Assembly: GCF_008042275.1 (NCBI RefSeq)
Contig: NZ_RDBK01000043.1
Coordinates: 2,091,397 to 2,155,396, forward strand
Direction of reading: 5' to 3'
DNA length: 64,000 nucleotides
Source of the DNA: Streptomyces sp. OR43
Lineage (GTDB): Bacteria > Actinomycetota > Actinomycetes > Streptomycetales > Streptomycetaceae
Shown one piece after another: positions 35,457-44,089 of this stretch; the stretch's first letter is position 1, and every line of letters begins with the position of its first letter. The notes below the pieces were generated by a model. It worked only from the letters and a program-made list of their open reading frames with translations, did no database searches and was not told the DNA's origin. The position numbers and the translations under genes are program-made.

Positions 35457-36491
35457 ATGCCACGTGGACGCCATCGCCATTCGCCACCTCTGCACAGAAT
35501 CCTTCCGCCTTCGGTCGTCGCCGGAGCGGCGGTCCTCTGTGCCGCGGGAGCCTGGCTGCTCGCCGAGCCGCTGGTCCTGCGCGGACTGGTCGCCGCCGCG
35601 GCGGCCGCCGCCGTCACCGGCGCGTATCTGATGCGCAGCTGGGACCGGGAGGCGGGCCGTCGCGTCGCGGAGCTGACGCGCGCCCGCGCCAGTGACGAAT
35701 GGCGCGCCGAGGAACGGGTGGCGGAGCTGGAAACGGATCTGGAGGAGTCGCGCGAACTGCGCGCCCGCCTGGAGACGAAGCTGCGCCGCAAGCGCGTGGA
35801 GCTCGCCGGGCTGCGGGGCGAGCACGCCGCGCTGCTGCGGCGGTACGCCAACGCGGAGACCGAGCGCGCCAGCGTCCTGGAGAGCCGGCGGCAGCTTGCG
35901 CTGGAGGCGTCCGCGCCGCCCCGCGAACTGCCCGCCGCGCGCAGCACCCCGACCCCGTCGGCGTATCTGCGCGCCGCCCAGGCCCTCGACGACCTCTCGC
36001 GCAACGGGGCGCTCCAGGAGGCCCGGCGCACCGCCGAGCAGGCCAGGAAGCGCGATCTCGCGGAGCGGGCCCGGGAAGCGGAGGAGCCGCAGGGGAAGCA
36101 CGCGGCGGCCGGGCACCCGCAGGCAGCCGCCGGGCAGCCGGGTGCCGAGCCGCACCGTCGTCCGCAGGCCGCCCTGCCCGCGAGCCGGCCGGACCGGGCG
36201 CTGCCCGCCCCGCGCGCGGTTCAGGCCGCCAGCGCGGTCGTTCCGTACGCGGCCTCGCGCCGCCATCTGGTGCCGCAGGGCAGCTTCGACTTCTTCGGTA
36301 CGCAGAAGGCGCACGCCGCGATCGAGTCCGTGCAGAACGAGGACCTCGCCGACGTGGTGGGCGAGGAGGCGCTGGCCGCGCACCGCACGGGCGCGGCCGA
36401 GAACCGGGCCGTCGGCAAGGTCATCGACCTCACCGCGCACGACGAGACCGAGCAGCTGGACGTGGCGGAGCTCCGCAGCGCGATCTCGTAG
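35457..36491 (+). CDS. membrane-anchored coiled-coil protein, function unknown
   Basis: 344 residues. Two adjacent hydrophobic helices (about 18-60) are followed by a long charged coiled coil (about 62-145, many Glu/Arg heptads such as RVAELETDLEESRELRARLE), a low-complexity Ala/Pro/Gly region, and a folded-looking C-terminus (GSFDFFGTQKAHAAIESVQNEDLADVVGEEALAAHR). I do not recognise a named family. It probably exposes the coiled coil to the cytosol and may serve as a scaffold. It follows the osmolyte operon by about 100 bp but appears to have its own leaderless start. Confidence 0.75.
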   Translation: MPRGRHRHSPPLHRILPPSVVAGAAVLCAAGAWLLAEPLVLRGLVAAAAAAAVTGAYLMRSWDREAGRRVAELTRARASDEWRAEERVAELETDLEESRELRARLETKLRRKRVELAGLRGEHAALLRRYANAETERASVLESRRQLALEASAPPRELPAARSTPTPSAYLRAAQALDDLSRNGALQEARRTAEQARKRDLAERAREAEEPQGKHAAAGHPQAAAGQPGAEPHRRPQAALPASRPDRALPAPRAVQAASAVVPYAASRRHLVPQGSFDFFGTQKAHAAIESVQNEDLADVVGEEALAAHRTGAAENRAVGKVIDLTAHDETEQLDVAELRSAIS

Positions 36492-36528
36492 AACGAAACG
36501 AAACGAACCAGGCGGCAGCCGCCGGCGG

Positions 36529-37671
36529 CTACTTGTCGATGTCGCCGACGACGAAGAACAGCGAACCGAGGATCGCCACCATGTCGGCGACGAGCGTGCC
36601 CGGCAGCAGTTCGGTGAGCGCCTGGATGTTGTTGAACGAGGCGGAGCGCAGCTTCAGCCGGTACGGGGTCTTCTCGCCCTTGGACACCAGGTAGTAGCCG
36701 TTGACGCCGAGCGGGTTCTCGGTCCAGGCGTAGGTGTGGCCCTCGGGGGCCTTCAGCACCTTGGGCAGCCGCTGGTTGATCGGACCGGGCGCCAGGTCCG
36801 CCATCCGGTCCAGACAGGCGTCCGCCAGGTCCAGCGCGTTGTGCGTCTGCTCCAGCAGGCACTCGAACCGGGCGAGGCAGTCGCCCTCGGTACGCGTGAC
36901 GACCTTCAGGGTGTCCCGGAGCTCCCCGTACGCCAGATACGGCTCGTCGCGCCGCAGGTCGAAGTCGACGCCCGAGGCGCGGGCGATCGGCCCGGACACC
37001 CCGTAGGCGTGCACCGCCCGATCCGACAGGACGCCCACTCCACGGGTACGGCCTCGGAAGATCTCGTTGCCGAGCACCAGCTTGTCGTAGACGTCCATCC
37101 GGGAACGGACCGAAGCGACGGCGTCCCGGGCGCGCCCGAGCCAGCCCGCCGGAAGGTCCTCCTTGAGGCCGCCGACCCGGTTGAACATGTAGTGCATCCG
37201 GCCGCCGGAGACCTCCTCCATCACGGCCTGGAGCTCCTCGCGCTCCCGGAACGCGTAGAACACCGGCGTGATCCCGCCGAGTTCCAGCGGGTACGAGCCC
37301 AGGAACATCAGGTGGTTGAGGACCCGGTTCAGCTCGGCGAGCAGGGTGCGGGTCCACACCGCGCGCTCCGGGACCTCCATGCCGAGCATCCGCTCGACGG
37401 CCATCACGACGCCCAGTTCGTTGGAGAACGCCGACAGCCAGTCGTGGCGGTTGGCGAGCATCACGATCTGCCGGTAGTCGCGGGCCTCGAAGAGCTTCTC
37501 CGCGCCGCGGTGCATGTAGCCGATGACCGGTTCGGCGTGCTGGATGCGTTCGCCGTCCAGGACGATGCGCAGACGGAGCACGCCGTGGGTGGAGGGGTGC
37601 TGGGGGCCGATGTTGAGCACCATGTCGGTGCTTTCCGCTGCGCCGCCGATGCCGACTGTCGTCTCCGTCAT
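36529..37671 (-). CDS. nuoD2: NuoD paralogue (second NADH-quinone oxidoreductase 49-kDa subunit)
   Basis: 380 residues, shorter than a usual NuoD (about 410-440) but co-linear with it: IGPQHPSTHGVLRL, GYMHRGAEKLFEARDY, YVSGGRMHYMFNR-like region (EVSGGRMHYMFNRVGG), the C-terminal GSLFFVVGDIDK. There are no other nuo genes nearby. The quinone-site His (His29) is kept, but the partner Tyr of canonical subunits is Trp78, and Arg55 takes the place of a Thr seen in usual bacterial NuoD (from memory). Start ATG 37671. The next gene upstream is a MidA-family methyltransferase, in the same direction. Confidence 0.9.
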   Translation of the reverse strand: MTETTVGIGGAAESTDMVLNIGPQHPSTHGVLRLRIVLDGERIQHAEPVIGYMHRGAEKLFEARDYRQIVMLANRHDWLSAFSNELGVVMAVERMLGMEVPERAVWTRTLLAELNRVLNHLMFLGSYPLELGGITPVFYAFREREELQAVMEEVSGGRMHYMFNRVGGLKEDLPAGWLGRARDAVASVRSRMDVYDKLVLGNEIFRGRTRGVGVLSDRAVHAYGVSGPIARASGVDFDLRRDEPYLAYGELRDTLKVVTRTEGDCLARFECLLEQTHNALDLADACLDRMADLAPGPINQRLPKVLKAPEGHTYAWTENPLGVNGYYLVSKGEKTPYRLKLRSASFNNIQALTELLPGTLVADMVAILGSLFFVVGDIDK

Positions 37672-37727
37672 GGGGCACAGTATTGCCTGCGGCCCGTCTT
37701 CCCGGGGCTCCGCCCCGGACCCGCTCC

Positions 37728-38720
37728 TCAATCGCCGGCGGGGCTGAGTGGGCCCACCCGTTGCGTCAGCCAGCCGAAGTCGCCCAGTCCGCCCCGGGCC
37801 GTGAGTTCCGCGGCTTCGCCCGCCGAGGCCAGCGCCCGTACGTAACCCGCCGGATCGCTCGACGCGAGCGACAGCGGAGGGCGTTCGCCCGTGACGCCCA
37901 GCTGCCGCAACGCCTCGCGCTGCGTGCGGATCTCCGCGCCCGGCCCGCCCGCCGCCGCGCACGCGTCCAGGGCGACGTGCGCGGTGAGGTCGCAGCTGCC
38001 GTCCGGCACCGGCGGCACCTCGCGCCCCGCCCGGAACCCGGTCAGCGTGCCGAACGGCGGCCGCCGCTCCCGTACGTGCATGTAGTCCACCGCCACCGCG
38101 AGCCCGCCGGACAGGGTGGCCACCGCACCCGCCCACGCCTCGTCGCGCGGGCGGCCGATCTCGGCCCTGCTGCCCGGCCCCGCCGACGGCCACCAGCGGC
38201 GCAGCCACTGCGCGTCCGCCCCGCTCACCGGGTCGCCCAGCCGCTCCGCACCGTCCGCCGTCCGCACCAGGACGTACCGCTCGGTGCCGTCCGGGTCGCT
38301 CTCGGCCACCGGCAGCGGCACGTTGTCCAGCCACTCGTTGGCGAACAGCAGCCCGCGCGCCCCCTGCGGCGGCTTCGCGCACCACTCGATCCGTGGGTCC
38401 AGGCCGGGCGGCCGGGCGGCGAGCTCCACTGCGTACGCCCGTACCGTGAGGCCGTTCCCGCCCTCGGCCGGGAGCGCGGCGAGCACTCCCGTCAACAGCT
38501 CTCCGCGTCCCGCCCCCATATCCACCAGGTCCACGGACGCGGTCCGCAGTTCCCCGGCCGTCCTGACCAGCAGCCGGGCGACGGCCGCGGCGAACAGCGG
38601 GGAGGCGTGCACCGAGGTGCGGAAATGCCCCGCGGGCCCCTCCGGGCTCCGGTAGAACCCCCCGTCCCCGTACAAAGCGGTCTCGGCCGCCTCCTGCCAC
38701 CCACGCCACTCATCCGTCAC
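37728..38720 (-). CDS. MidA/NDUFAF7-family (DUF185) methyltransferase
   Basis: 330 residues from GTG 38720. SAM-binding motif I is VDLVDMGAGRGELLTGVLA, and LLFANEWLDNVPLPV corresponds to the NEFFDALP motif of the family. In mitochondria NDUFAF7 dimethylates one arginine of NDUFS2, the NuoD equivalent, during complex I assembly. Here the gene lies 56 bp upstream of nuoD2 on the same strand, which makes NuoD2 the obvious substrate (inference). Confidence 0.83.
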   Translation of the reverse strand: MTDEWRGWQEAAETALYGDGGFYRSPEGPAGHFRTSVHASPLFAAAVARLLVRTAGELRTASVDLVDMGAGRGELLTGVLAALPAEGGNGLTVRAYAVELAARPPGLDPRIEWCAKPPQGARGLLFANEWLDNVPLPVAESDPDGTERYVLVRTADGAERLGDPVSGADAQWLRRWWPSAGPGSRAEIGRPRDEAWAGAVATLSGGLAVAVDYMHVRERRPPFGTLTGFRAGREVPPVPDGSCDLTAHVALDACAAAGGPGAEIRTQREALRQLGVTGERPPLSLASSDPAGYVRALASAGEAAELTARGGLGDFGWLTQRVGPLSPAGD

Positions 38721-38816
38721 GTTCCCAAGTCTCCACCTTGGGGAGTACGGTCTCCGGACCCGGATCGGCCCTTCGGCTGACCCGTGCCCCCCTCGCCCTT
38801 CCCTACGCTGGGTTAC

Positions 38817-40031
38817 GTGCAGCGCCTCTACGACTTCATCCGCAGACACCCGACGGGCGTCGACAGCTTCTGGGCTGTCTTCCTCCTCGGGATCTCCGGC
38901 ATGACGATCGTGGTCGGCGACGTCGGGCACGGCGGACGCGCGGAGCGCATCGCCATCGTGCCGGTCGTCATCGGTCTCTGCGTCGTCGTGGCGCTGCGCC
39001 GGCGCGCACCCGAGAAGATGCTGCTGCTCGCCATCGCGATGGGCGTGGCCCAGCTGGCGTTCGGGGTCAGACCGACCGTCGCGAACTTCGCCATGCTGGT
39101 GATCACCTTCACCGTGGCCACCGTCGGCGAACGCTGGGCCTCCCGGCTCGCCCTGGCGTGCAGCCTGTGCGCGGCCGCGCTCTCCCAGCTCCGCTGGCCG
39201 GAGCGGGAGGACATGCCGCGCAGCTGGGCGGAGTCGGTCTTCGTCGTCGTCGTGATGACGGTGCCGTTCGTGCTGGCCTGGGTGCTCGGCGACTCGATGC
39301 GGACGCGGCGGGCCTACTTCGACCAGCTGGAGGAGCGTGCCGCCCGGCTGGAGCGGGAGCGCGAGGCGCAGTCGAAGGTCGCGGTGGCGGCCGAGCGGGC
39401 CCGTATCGCCCGCGAGCTCCACGACGTCGTCGCGCACAACGTCTCGGTGATGGTGGTGCAGGCGGACGGTGCCGCCTATGTGATGGACGCGGCCCCCGAC
39501 CAGGCCCGGCAGGCGCTGGAGACGATCTCCAGCACCGGTCGGCAGGCGCTCGCGGAGATGCGCCGGCTGCTGGGCGTGCTGCGCACGGGCGACGCCCCGG
39601 AGTCGGGGGAGTACGTCCCGCAGCCCGACGTCGAGCAGATCGAGGATCTGATCGAGCAGGTCAGAGCGGCCGGTCTGGCCGTCGACTTCAGGATCGAGGG
39701 CACCCCGCGCTCGCTGCCCAGCGGAGTCGAGCTGACGGCGTACCGCATCGTGCAGGAGGCGCTGACCAACACCCGCAAGCACGGCGGTCCGAACGCCGGG
39801 GCCAGCGTGCGGCTGGTCTACTTCGACGACGGGCTCGGCCTGCTGGTGGAGGACGACGGCCGGGGCGCGGCGCACGAACTGTACGAGGACGGCGGCGCCG
39901 ACGGGGCGGGCCACGGCATGATCGGTATGCGCGAACGGGTCGGCATGGTCGGCGGCACACTGGATGCCGGACCGCGCCCCGGCGGCGGATTCCGGATCAG
40001 CGCGCTGCTGCCGCTCAAGGCCGCGAACTAG
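38817..40031 (+). CDS. NarL-type sensor histidine kinase
   Basis: 404 residues from GTG 38817 (TACGCT seven bases upstream, no ribosome binding site); GTG 38784 is an alternative. Four to five membrane helices (about 15-165) with little extracellular loop, a short coiled coil, then HisKA_3 with RIARELHDVVAHNVSVM (phospho-His) and a HATPase domain (EALTNTRKHGG N-box, LVEDDGRG, GHGMIGMRERV). Partner of the regulator encoded next. The signal is probably membrane-embedded, as in DesK/LiaS-like kinases. Confidence 0.92.
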   Translation: MQRLYDFIRRHPTGVDSFWAVFLLGISGMTIVVGDVGHGGRAERIAIVPVVIGLCVVVALRRRAPEKMLLLAIAMGVAQLAFGVRPTVANFAMLVITFTVATVGERWASRLALACSLCAAALSQLRWPEREDMPRSWAESVFVVVVMTVPFVLAWVLGDSMRTRRAYFDQLEERAARLEREREAQSKVAVAAERARIARELHDVVAHNVSVMVVQADGAAYVMDAAPDQARQALETISSTGRQALAEMRRLLGVLRTGDAPESGEYVPQPDVEQIEDLIEQVRAAGLAVDFRIEGTPRSLPSGVELTAYRIVQEALTNTRKHGGPNAGASVRLVYFDDGLGLLVEDDGRGAAHELYEDGGADGAGHGMIGMRERVGMVGGTLDAGPRPGGGFRISALLPLKAAN

Positions 40032-40171
40032 GGTCTTTCGGTAAGACAGCCGGTTCAGATGTGCGTGCCGGGACCCGCGAGCCCGGCGTGGTGCAAACGA
40101 AAGGCCCCAGGGACCGGGCCGGTTTTCCGAGCCACCGACCGACCGCAGGACGAACAGGAGACAGGGACCCC

Positions 40172-40846
40172 ATGGCGATCCGCGTGATGCTCGTCGACGA
40201 CCAGGCGCTGCTGCGTACCGGCTTCCGGATGGTGCTCGCCGCGCAGCCGGACATGGAGGTCGTCGCCGAGGCGGGCGACGGCGCGGAGGCGATCGAGAAC
40301 CTCCGCGCGACCGCCGTCGACGTGGTGCTCATGGACGTGCGGATGCCCCGGCTGGACGGGGTCGAGGCCACCCGCCGCATCTGCGCGCAGCCCGATGCGC
40401 CCAAGGTGCTCATCCTGACGACGTTCGACCTCGACGAGTACGCCTTCTCGGGGCTGAAGGCAGGCGCCAGCGGCTTCATGCTGAAGGACGTACCGCCCGG
40501 CGAACTGCTCGCCGCGATCCGTTCCGTGCACAGCGGCGACGCCGTCGTCGCCCCGTCCACCACCCGCCGGCTGCTCGACCGCTTCTCGCCGATGCTGCCC
40601 AGCAGTACGGCCGAGCCGCAGCACAAGGACGTCGCCAAGCTCACCGAGCGCGAACGCGAGGTGATGCTGTTGGTCGCCCAGGGCCTGTCGAACGGCGAGA
40701 TCGCGGGGCGGCTGGTGCTCTCCGAGGCGACCGTGAAGACACATGTCGGCCGGATCCTGACCAAGCTGGGTCTGCGCGACCGGGTGCAGGTCGTGGTCCT
40801 CGCCTACGAGACCGGGCTGGTGCGCGCCGGGGGCGGGGCCGGCTGA
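40172..40846 (+). CDS. NarL/FixJ-family response regulator
   Basis: 224 residues from ATG 40172 (AGGGA upstream). Receiver domain with DDQALLRTGF, phospho-acceptor Asp in VVLMDVRMPRLDG, conserved Thr and Lys in LTTFD and FMLKDVPP; then a LuxR-type helix-turn-helix, LTEREREVMLLVAQGLSNGEIAGRLVLSEATVKTHVGRIL. About 140 bp after the kinase gene and three bases before the TmrB-like gene, so it is probably co-transcribed with both. Confidence 0.93.
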   Translation: MAIRVMLVDDQALLRTGFRMVLAAQPDMEVVAEAGDGAEAIENLRATAVDVVLMDVRMPRLDGVEATRRICAQPDAPKVLILTTFDLDEYAFSGLKAGASGFMLKDVPPGELLAAIRSVHSGDAVVAPSTTRRLLDRFSPMLPSSTAEPQHKDVAKLTEREREVMLLVAQGLSNGEIAGRLVLSEATVKTHVGRILTKLGLRDRVQVVVLAYETGLVRAGGGAG

Positions 40847-40849
40847 CCG

Positions 40850-41458
40850 ATGGGCGCGCTCCTGTGGATCAACGGCCCGTTCGGCGGCGGCAAGACACAG
40901 ACGGCGTACGAGCTCCGGCGGCGGCTGCCCGGAAGCGTGGTCTGCGATCCGGAACACGTCGGCTTCGGACTGCACCGGACGCTGCCGCCCGCGCTGCGCG
41001 GCGACTTCCAGGATCTGCCGGCCTGGCGGCGGGGCGTGCACGACATGCTCGCTCTCGCCCTGGACGGGCATCCCGGCACGGTCATCGCCCCGATGACCCT
41101 GGTCGAGCCCGGCTACTTCGCGGAGATCGTCGGACGGCTGCGCGAGGACGGGCGGACGGTGCATCACTTCTCCCTGCTCGCCGAGCGCGAGACGGTACTG
41201 GGGCGGCTGCGCGAACGCGGCCTGGGACGGGGCCTGAAGCGCGAGAGCTTCGCCGTCGCGAAGCTGGACCACTGCCTGGAGCGGCTCGCAGCCCCGGAGT
41301 TCGCCGAGCACATCCGTACCGACCGGCTGACGGTCCCCCAGGTCGCCGACCGGATCGCCGCGTCGGCGGGCCTCACCCTGCTGCCGGACACGGACGGCGC
41401 GCTGCGGCACCGGGTGCGCCGGGCCTGGACGGGGATCCGGCACATCCGGTTCGACTGA
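40850..41458 (+). CDS. TmrB-like ATP-binding protein (tunicamycin-resistance family)
   Basis: 202 residues, starting three bases after the response-regulator stop. Walker A is GPFGGGKT. The order of motifs closely follows Bacillus TmrB as I remember it: WINGPFGGGKTQTAYELRRR, CDPEHVGFGL, DFQDLPAWR, VIAPMTLVEPGYFAEIVGRL, GRTVHHFSLLA, DHCLERL. TmrB binds ATP and tunicamycin and protects cells from this inhibitor of wall and teichoic acid synthesis. Whether this protein confers such resistance is unknown. Confidence 0.82.
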   Translation: MGALLWINGPFGGGKTQTAYELRRRLPGSVVCDPEHVGFGLHRTLPPALRGDFQDLPAWRRGVHDMLALALDGHPGTVIAPMTLVEPGYFAEIVGRLREDGRTVHHFSLLAERETVLGRLRERGLGRGLKRESFAVAKLDHCLERLAAPEFAEHIRTDRLTVPQVADRIAASAGLTLLPDTDGALRHRVRRAWTGIRHIRFD

Positions 41459-41476
41459 GAGGGCGCCGCCGGGCGC

Positions 41477-42595
41477 TCAGCGCAGGATCCCCTCCAGAAA
41501 GTCGCTGCCGAGCCGCGCCACCACGGTCAGGTCCAGCTGGTGCAGTACGTACCGGCCGCGGCGCCGCGTCGTGACCAGGCCCGCCTTCTTGAGGACGGTG
41601 AGATGGCGGGAGACCTCGGGGGCGGTAATGCCGTTCGTGTCGGCGAGCTCGCCGGTCGTGTAGGGCGAGCGGGCGATGTTGCGGCACAGCCGCATCCGCA
41701 GCGGGTGGGCCAGGGCCTCCATCCGGAGCTGGAGCAGTTCCACCGAGGCGGGCGAGGGCAGCTCGGGCCGGTGGACGGGGTAGTGGATCACCGGCCGCCA
41801 GCCGGGGGCGTGCAGCACCATCAGATGCGGCCAGCCGAGGCTGGTCGGGATGAGGGTGAGGCCGGGGCCGACGGCGGGGTCGGTGGCCTCGGTCGAGCCC
41901 TCGGTCAGCTTGTCGACGCTGATCCGTGCACCGTCCTCGCCGACGGAGAGGGCGGGCGAGACGGCCCGTACGGCCTCGGCGATCCCCTTGCGCCGCAGCA
42001 GATCCGTCTTGTGCCGTGCGTCGGCCGCCAGCGGGACCCGCACCCGCTGCCAGGTGTCCGCGAAGAACGCCTGGTCGCAGTCCTCGAACAGACGCCGGAT
42101 CCAGCGGCGTACCGGGGCGGGGTCGGCCAGCAGCCGCTGGGTGAACTCCACCTGCTGCGGGCCGCGCGCCGCCGCCATCTCCAGGGCCCGGGCCCGCATG
42201 CCGGGGTCGTGGAGCGGGGAGGCCGCGCCGGTCCCGTACAGGTTGGCGCAGGTGAACTCCAGGGCCGCGGACACGAACCGCTCGTCGTCCAGCCGGTCCA
42301 GGATGTCCAGGTCCTCGGCGAGGCCGGCGCCGGTCCTGCCGTTGCCGCCGAGGACGCCGGCGAACGGCATGAAGATGTCCGAGAACGTGTTCCGCCACAG
42401 GAAGTCCGCCTCATGCAGCCGGTCGGCCAGGTCCGGTTCCAGGGACGTGGTGGTGGCCGTCGCCCAGCCGTGCAGTCCGGGGTGGTGCCCCGGCTCGGAG
42501 AGCGCGTGCAGGGCGACCCCCAGCTCGACGAGGGGCGAGGTCTCGAAGACGACGTGCCGGGGGTCGAGGCCCGCGATGCCGATGGTTACGCTCAC
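41477..42595 (-). CDS. ArsR-type regulator with N-terminal DUF5937
   Basis: 372 residues from GTG 42595. The N-terminal three quarters match DUF5937, a domain found only with this HTH. The C-terminus (about 285-372) is an ArsR winged helix: LAHPLRMRLCRNIARSPYTTGELAD, ITAPEVSRHLTVLKKAGLV, RRGRYVLHQLDL. No metal-binding Cys pattern is seen. It is convergent with the TmrB-like gene. A strong palindrome lies 36-64 bp upstream of its start. Confidence 0.83.
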   Translation of the reverse strand: MSVTIGIAGLDPRHVVFETSPLVELGVALHALSEPGHHPGLHGWATATTTSLEPDLADRLHEADFLWRNTFSDIFMPFAGVLGGNGRTGAGLAEDLDILDRLDDERFVSAALEFTCANLYGTGAASPLHDPGMRARALEMAAARGPQQVEFTQRLLADPAPVRRWIRRLFEDCDQAFFADTWQRVRVPLAADARHKTDLLRRKGIAEAVRAVSPALSVGEDGARISVDKLTEGSTEATDPAVGPGLTLIPTSLGWPHLMVLHAPGWRPVIHYPVHRPELPSPASVELLQLRMEALAHPLRMRLCRNIARSPYTTGELADTNGITAPEVSRHLTVLKKAGLVTTRRRGRYVLHQLDLTVVARLGSDFLEGILR

Positions 42596-42630
42596 CCGTC
42601 CATGGTGCGTGGTGAGCGGGACGGCCCGGG

Positions 42631-42659
42631 CCCCGATTGACGGCCGGCGTCAATCGGGG
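42631..42659. terminator. 12-bp hairpin between two minus-strand genes (terminator or operator)
   Basis: CCCCGATTGACG at 42631-42642 pairs perfectly with CGTCAATCGGGG at 42648-42659 over a five-base loop. It lies after the threonine-aldolase stop (42697) and before the DUF5937 start (42595). It could terminate the first gene or be the operator of the second. Confidence 0.6.
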
Positions 42660-42696
42660 GCCCGCCGGGCCCCGGCTCACCGCAGCCGGCTCCGCC

Positions 42697-43914
42697 TCAC
42701 CGCTGCCGCGCCACCCGCTCCAGGAACTCCGCCGCCGCCGCCCGGACGTCGGCCGCCGTCCACTCCAGCCCCGCCTCCGCCACCGTGACCTCGGTGAACG
42801 ACACCCCGGGCGGGCCCGCGGCAGCCGGATGCCACAGGCGGAAGAGGGCCACGCCCGTCTCCTCCGCCTGGCGCAGCGACGCCTCCTCCAGCACATCCGC
42901 CGGGTAGGGCAGCCAGACCTGGAACTGGTGGGTGTGCGGGGGTTCCGGATGCACCCGGAACCACCCGGCACCGGCCTCCGTGAACGCCTCGGACAGCGCC
43001 GCCGCGACCACCCTCGCCTGGGCCACGTACGACGGCAGCTTCGGCAGCTCCCGGTCCAGGCCGATCAGCGCGGCGAGCGCCGCCGGGAACTGCTGGAAGA
43101 GCTGGCCGCCGTACCGGTGCCGCCAGGTGCGGGCCTCCTCGATCAGCGAGGCGGAGCCGGCGAGCGCCGCCCCGGAGATCCCGCCGAGGGTCTTGTAGAA
43201 CGACACGTACACACTGTCGGCGAGCGCCGCGATCTCCGGCAGTTCCCGCCCGAAGTGGGCCGCGCACTCCCAGAGCCGCGCCCCGTCGAAGTGCACCACC
43301 GCGTCGCGCTCGCGGGCCGCCGCGACCACGGCCTCCAGCTCCTCCCACGTGGGCAGGACGAAGCCCGCGTCGCGCAGCGGCAGCTCCAGCATCAGGGTGC
43401 CGAACGGCTCTCCGAAGTCGCGGACCTCGTCCGCCGTGGGCAGCCGGGGCTCGTGCGTCGGGTGGACCGTACGCAGCCCGCTGACCGCGGACAGGGCCCC
43501 GCGCTCGTGCACCTCGGGGTGGGCGAGCGGGTGCAGGGCCACCGTCGGGTTGCCGGTCCGCCCGGCCCAGCAGCGCAGCGCGACCTGCTGCGCCATCGTC
43601 CCGGTCGGGAAGAACGCGGCGTCCTCGGTGCCCAGCAGTGCGGCGATCCGCCGCTCCAGCTCGGCGACGACACCGTTGCCGTAGATGTCGGCGGGCCGGT
43701 CGAGATCGGTGACCGTGGCCGCGCCCGCGGTCAGCGCCGCCAACTGCTCGCCGAGCGGGCGGTCCACCGGCGACCGTGACAGGAGCCTTCGGGCCTCCCG
43801 CCATGCGGCGATGCGGCGCAGCCGCCGCGGGTCGGGCTCCTCGTCCCCGTATCCGCGGGGGGTCTGCGGGCCGTCCGTGGCCTCGTCGCGCACCTGCTCG
43901 TCTGTGTCTGCCAT
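42697..43914 (-). CDS. threonine aldolase / beta-eliminating lyase family PLP enzyme
   Basis: 405 residues from ATG 43914. Fold-type I PLP enzyme of the low-specificity threonine aldolase group: VVAELERRIAALLGTEDAAFFPTGTMAQQ, HFDGARLWECA with the PLP-binding Asp, and SFYKTLGGISGA with the Schiff-base Lys. It would split threonine into glycine and acetaldehyde, but related lyases use other beta-hydroxy or beta-thio amino acids. The N-terminal 70 residues are an Asp/Arg-rich extension. It is divergent from the panC operon. Confidence 0.85.
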   Translation of the reverse strand: MADTDEQVRDEATDGPQTPRGYGDEEPDPRRLRRIAAWREARRLLSRSPVDRPLGEQLAALTAGAATVTDLDRPADIYGNGVVAELERRIAALLGTEDAAFFPTGTMAQQVALRCWAGRTGNPTVALHPLAHPEVHERGALSAVSGLRTVHPTHEPRLPTADEVRDFGEPFGTLMLELPLRDAGFVLPTWEELEAVVAAARERDAVVHFDGARLWECAAHFGRELPEIAALADSVYVSFYKTLGGISGAALAGSASLIEEARTWRHRYGGQLFQQFPAALAALIGLDRELPKLPSYVAQARVVAAALSEAFTEAGAGWFRVHPEPPHTHQFQVWLPYPADVLEEASLRQAEETGVALFRLWHPAAAGPPGVSFTEVTVAEAGLEWTAADVRAAAAEFLERVARQR

Positions 43915-44089
43915 GGGACGATCATCACGCAGAAGGCTGCCCCTGCCCACAGGATATGGACGCCGGTGCCACCGCGGCCGGGACTGTCCACAGCCTGTGG
44001 ACAGCCGAGGGCCCGGGCGATGTGCTGGCGTAGCATGCAGAGGAATCGTCCGGTACCCCCCGCGGACTGGAACGGAAGGCCACCGCCGC

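Noticed and set aside
43685..44089. A longer N-terminal extension of the DUF2520 protein reaching back to 43685
   Set aside because: This stretch is the opposite strand of the threonine-aldolase gene. The GTG at 44090 has a ribosome binding site and is followed directly by the Rossmann domain.
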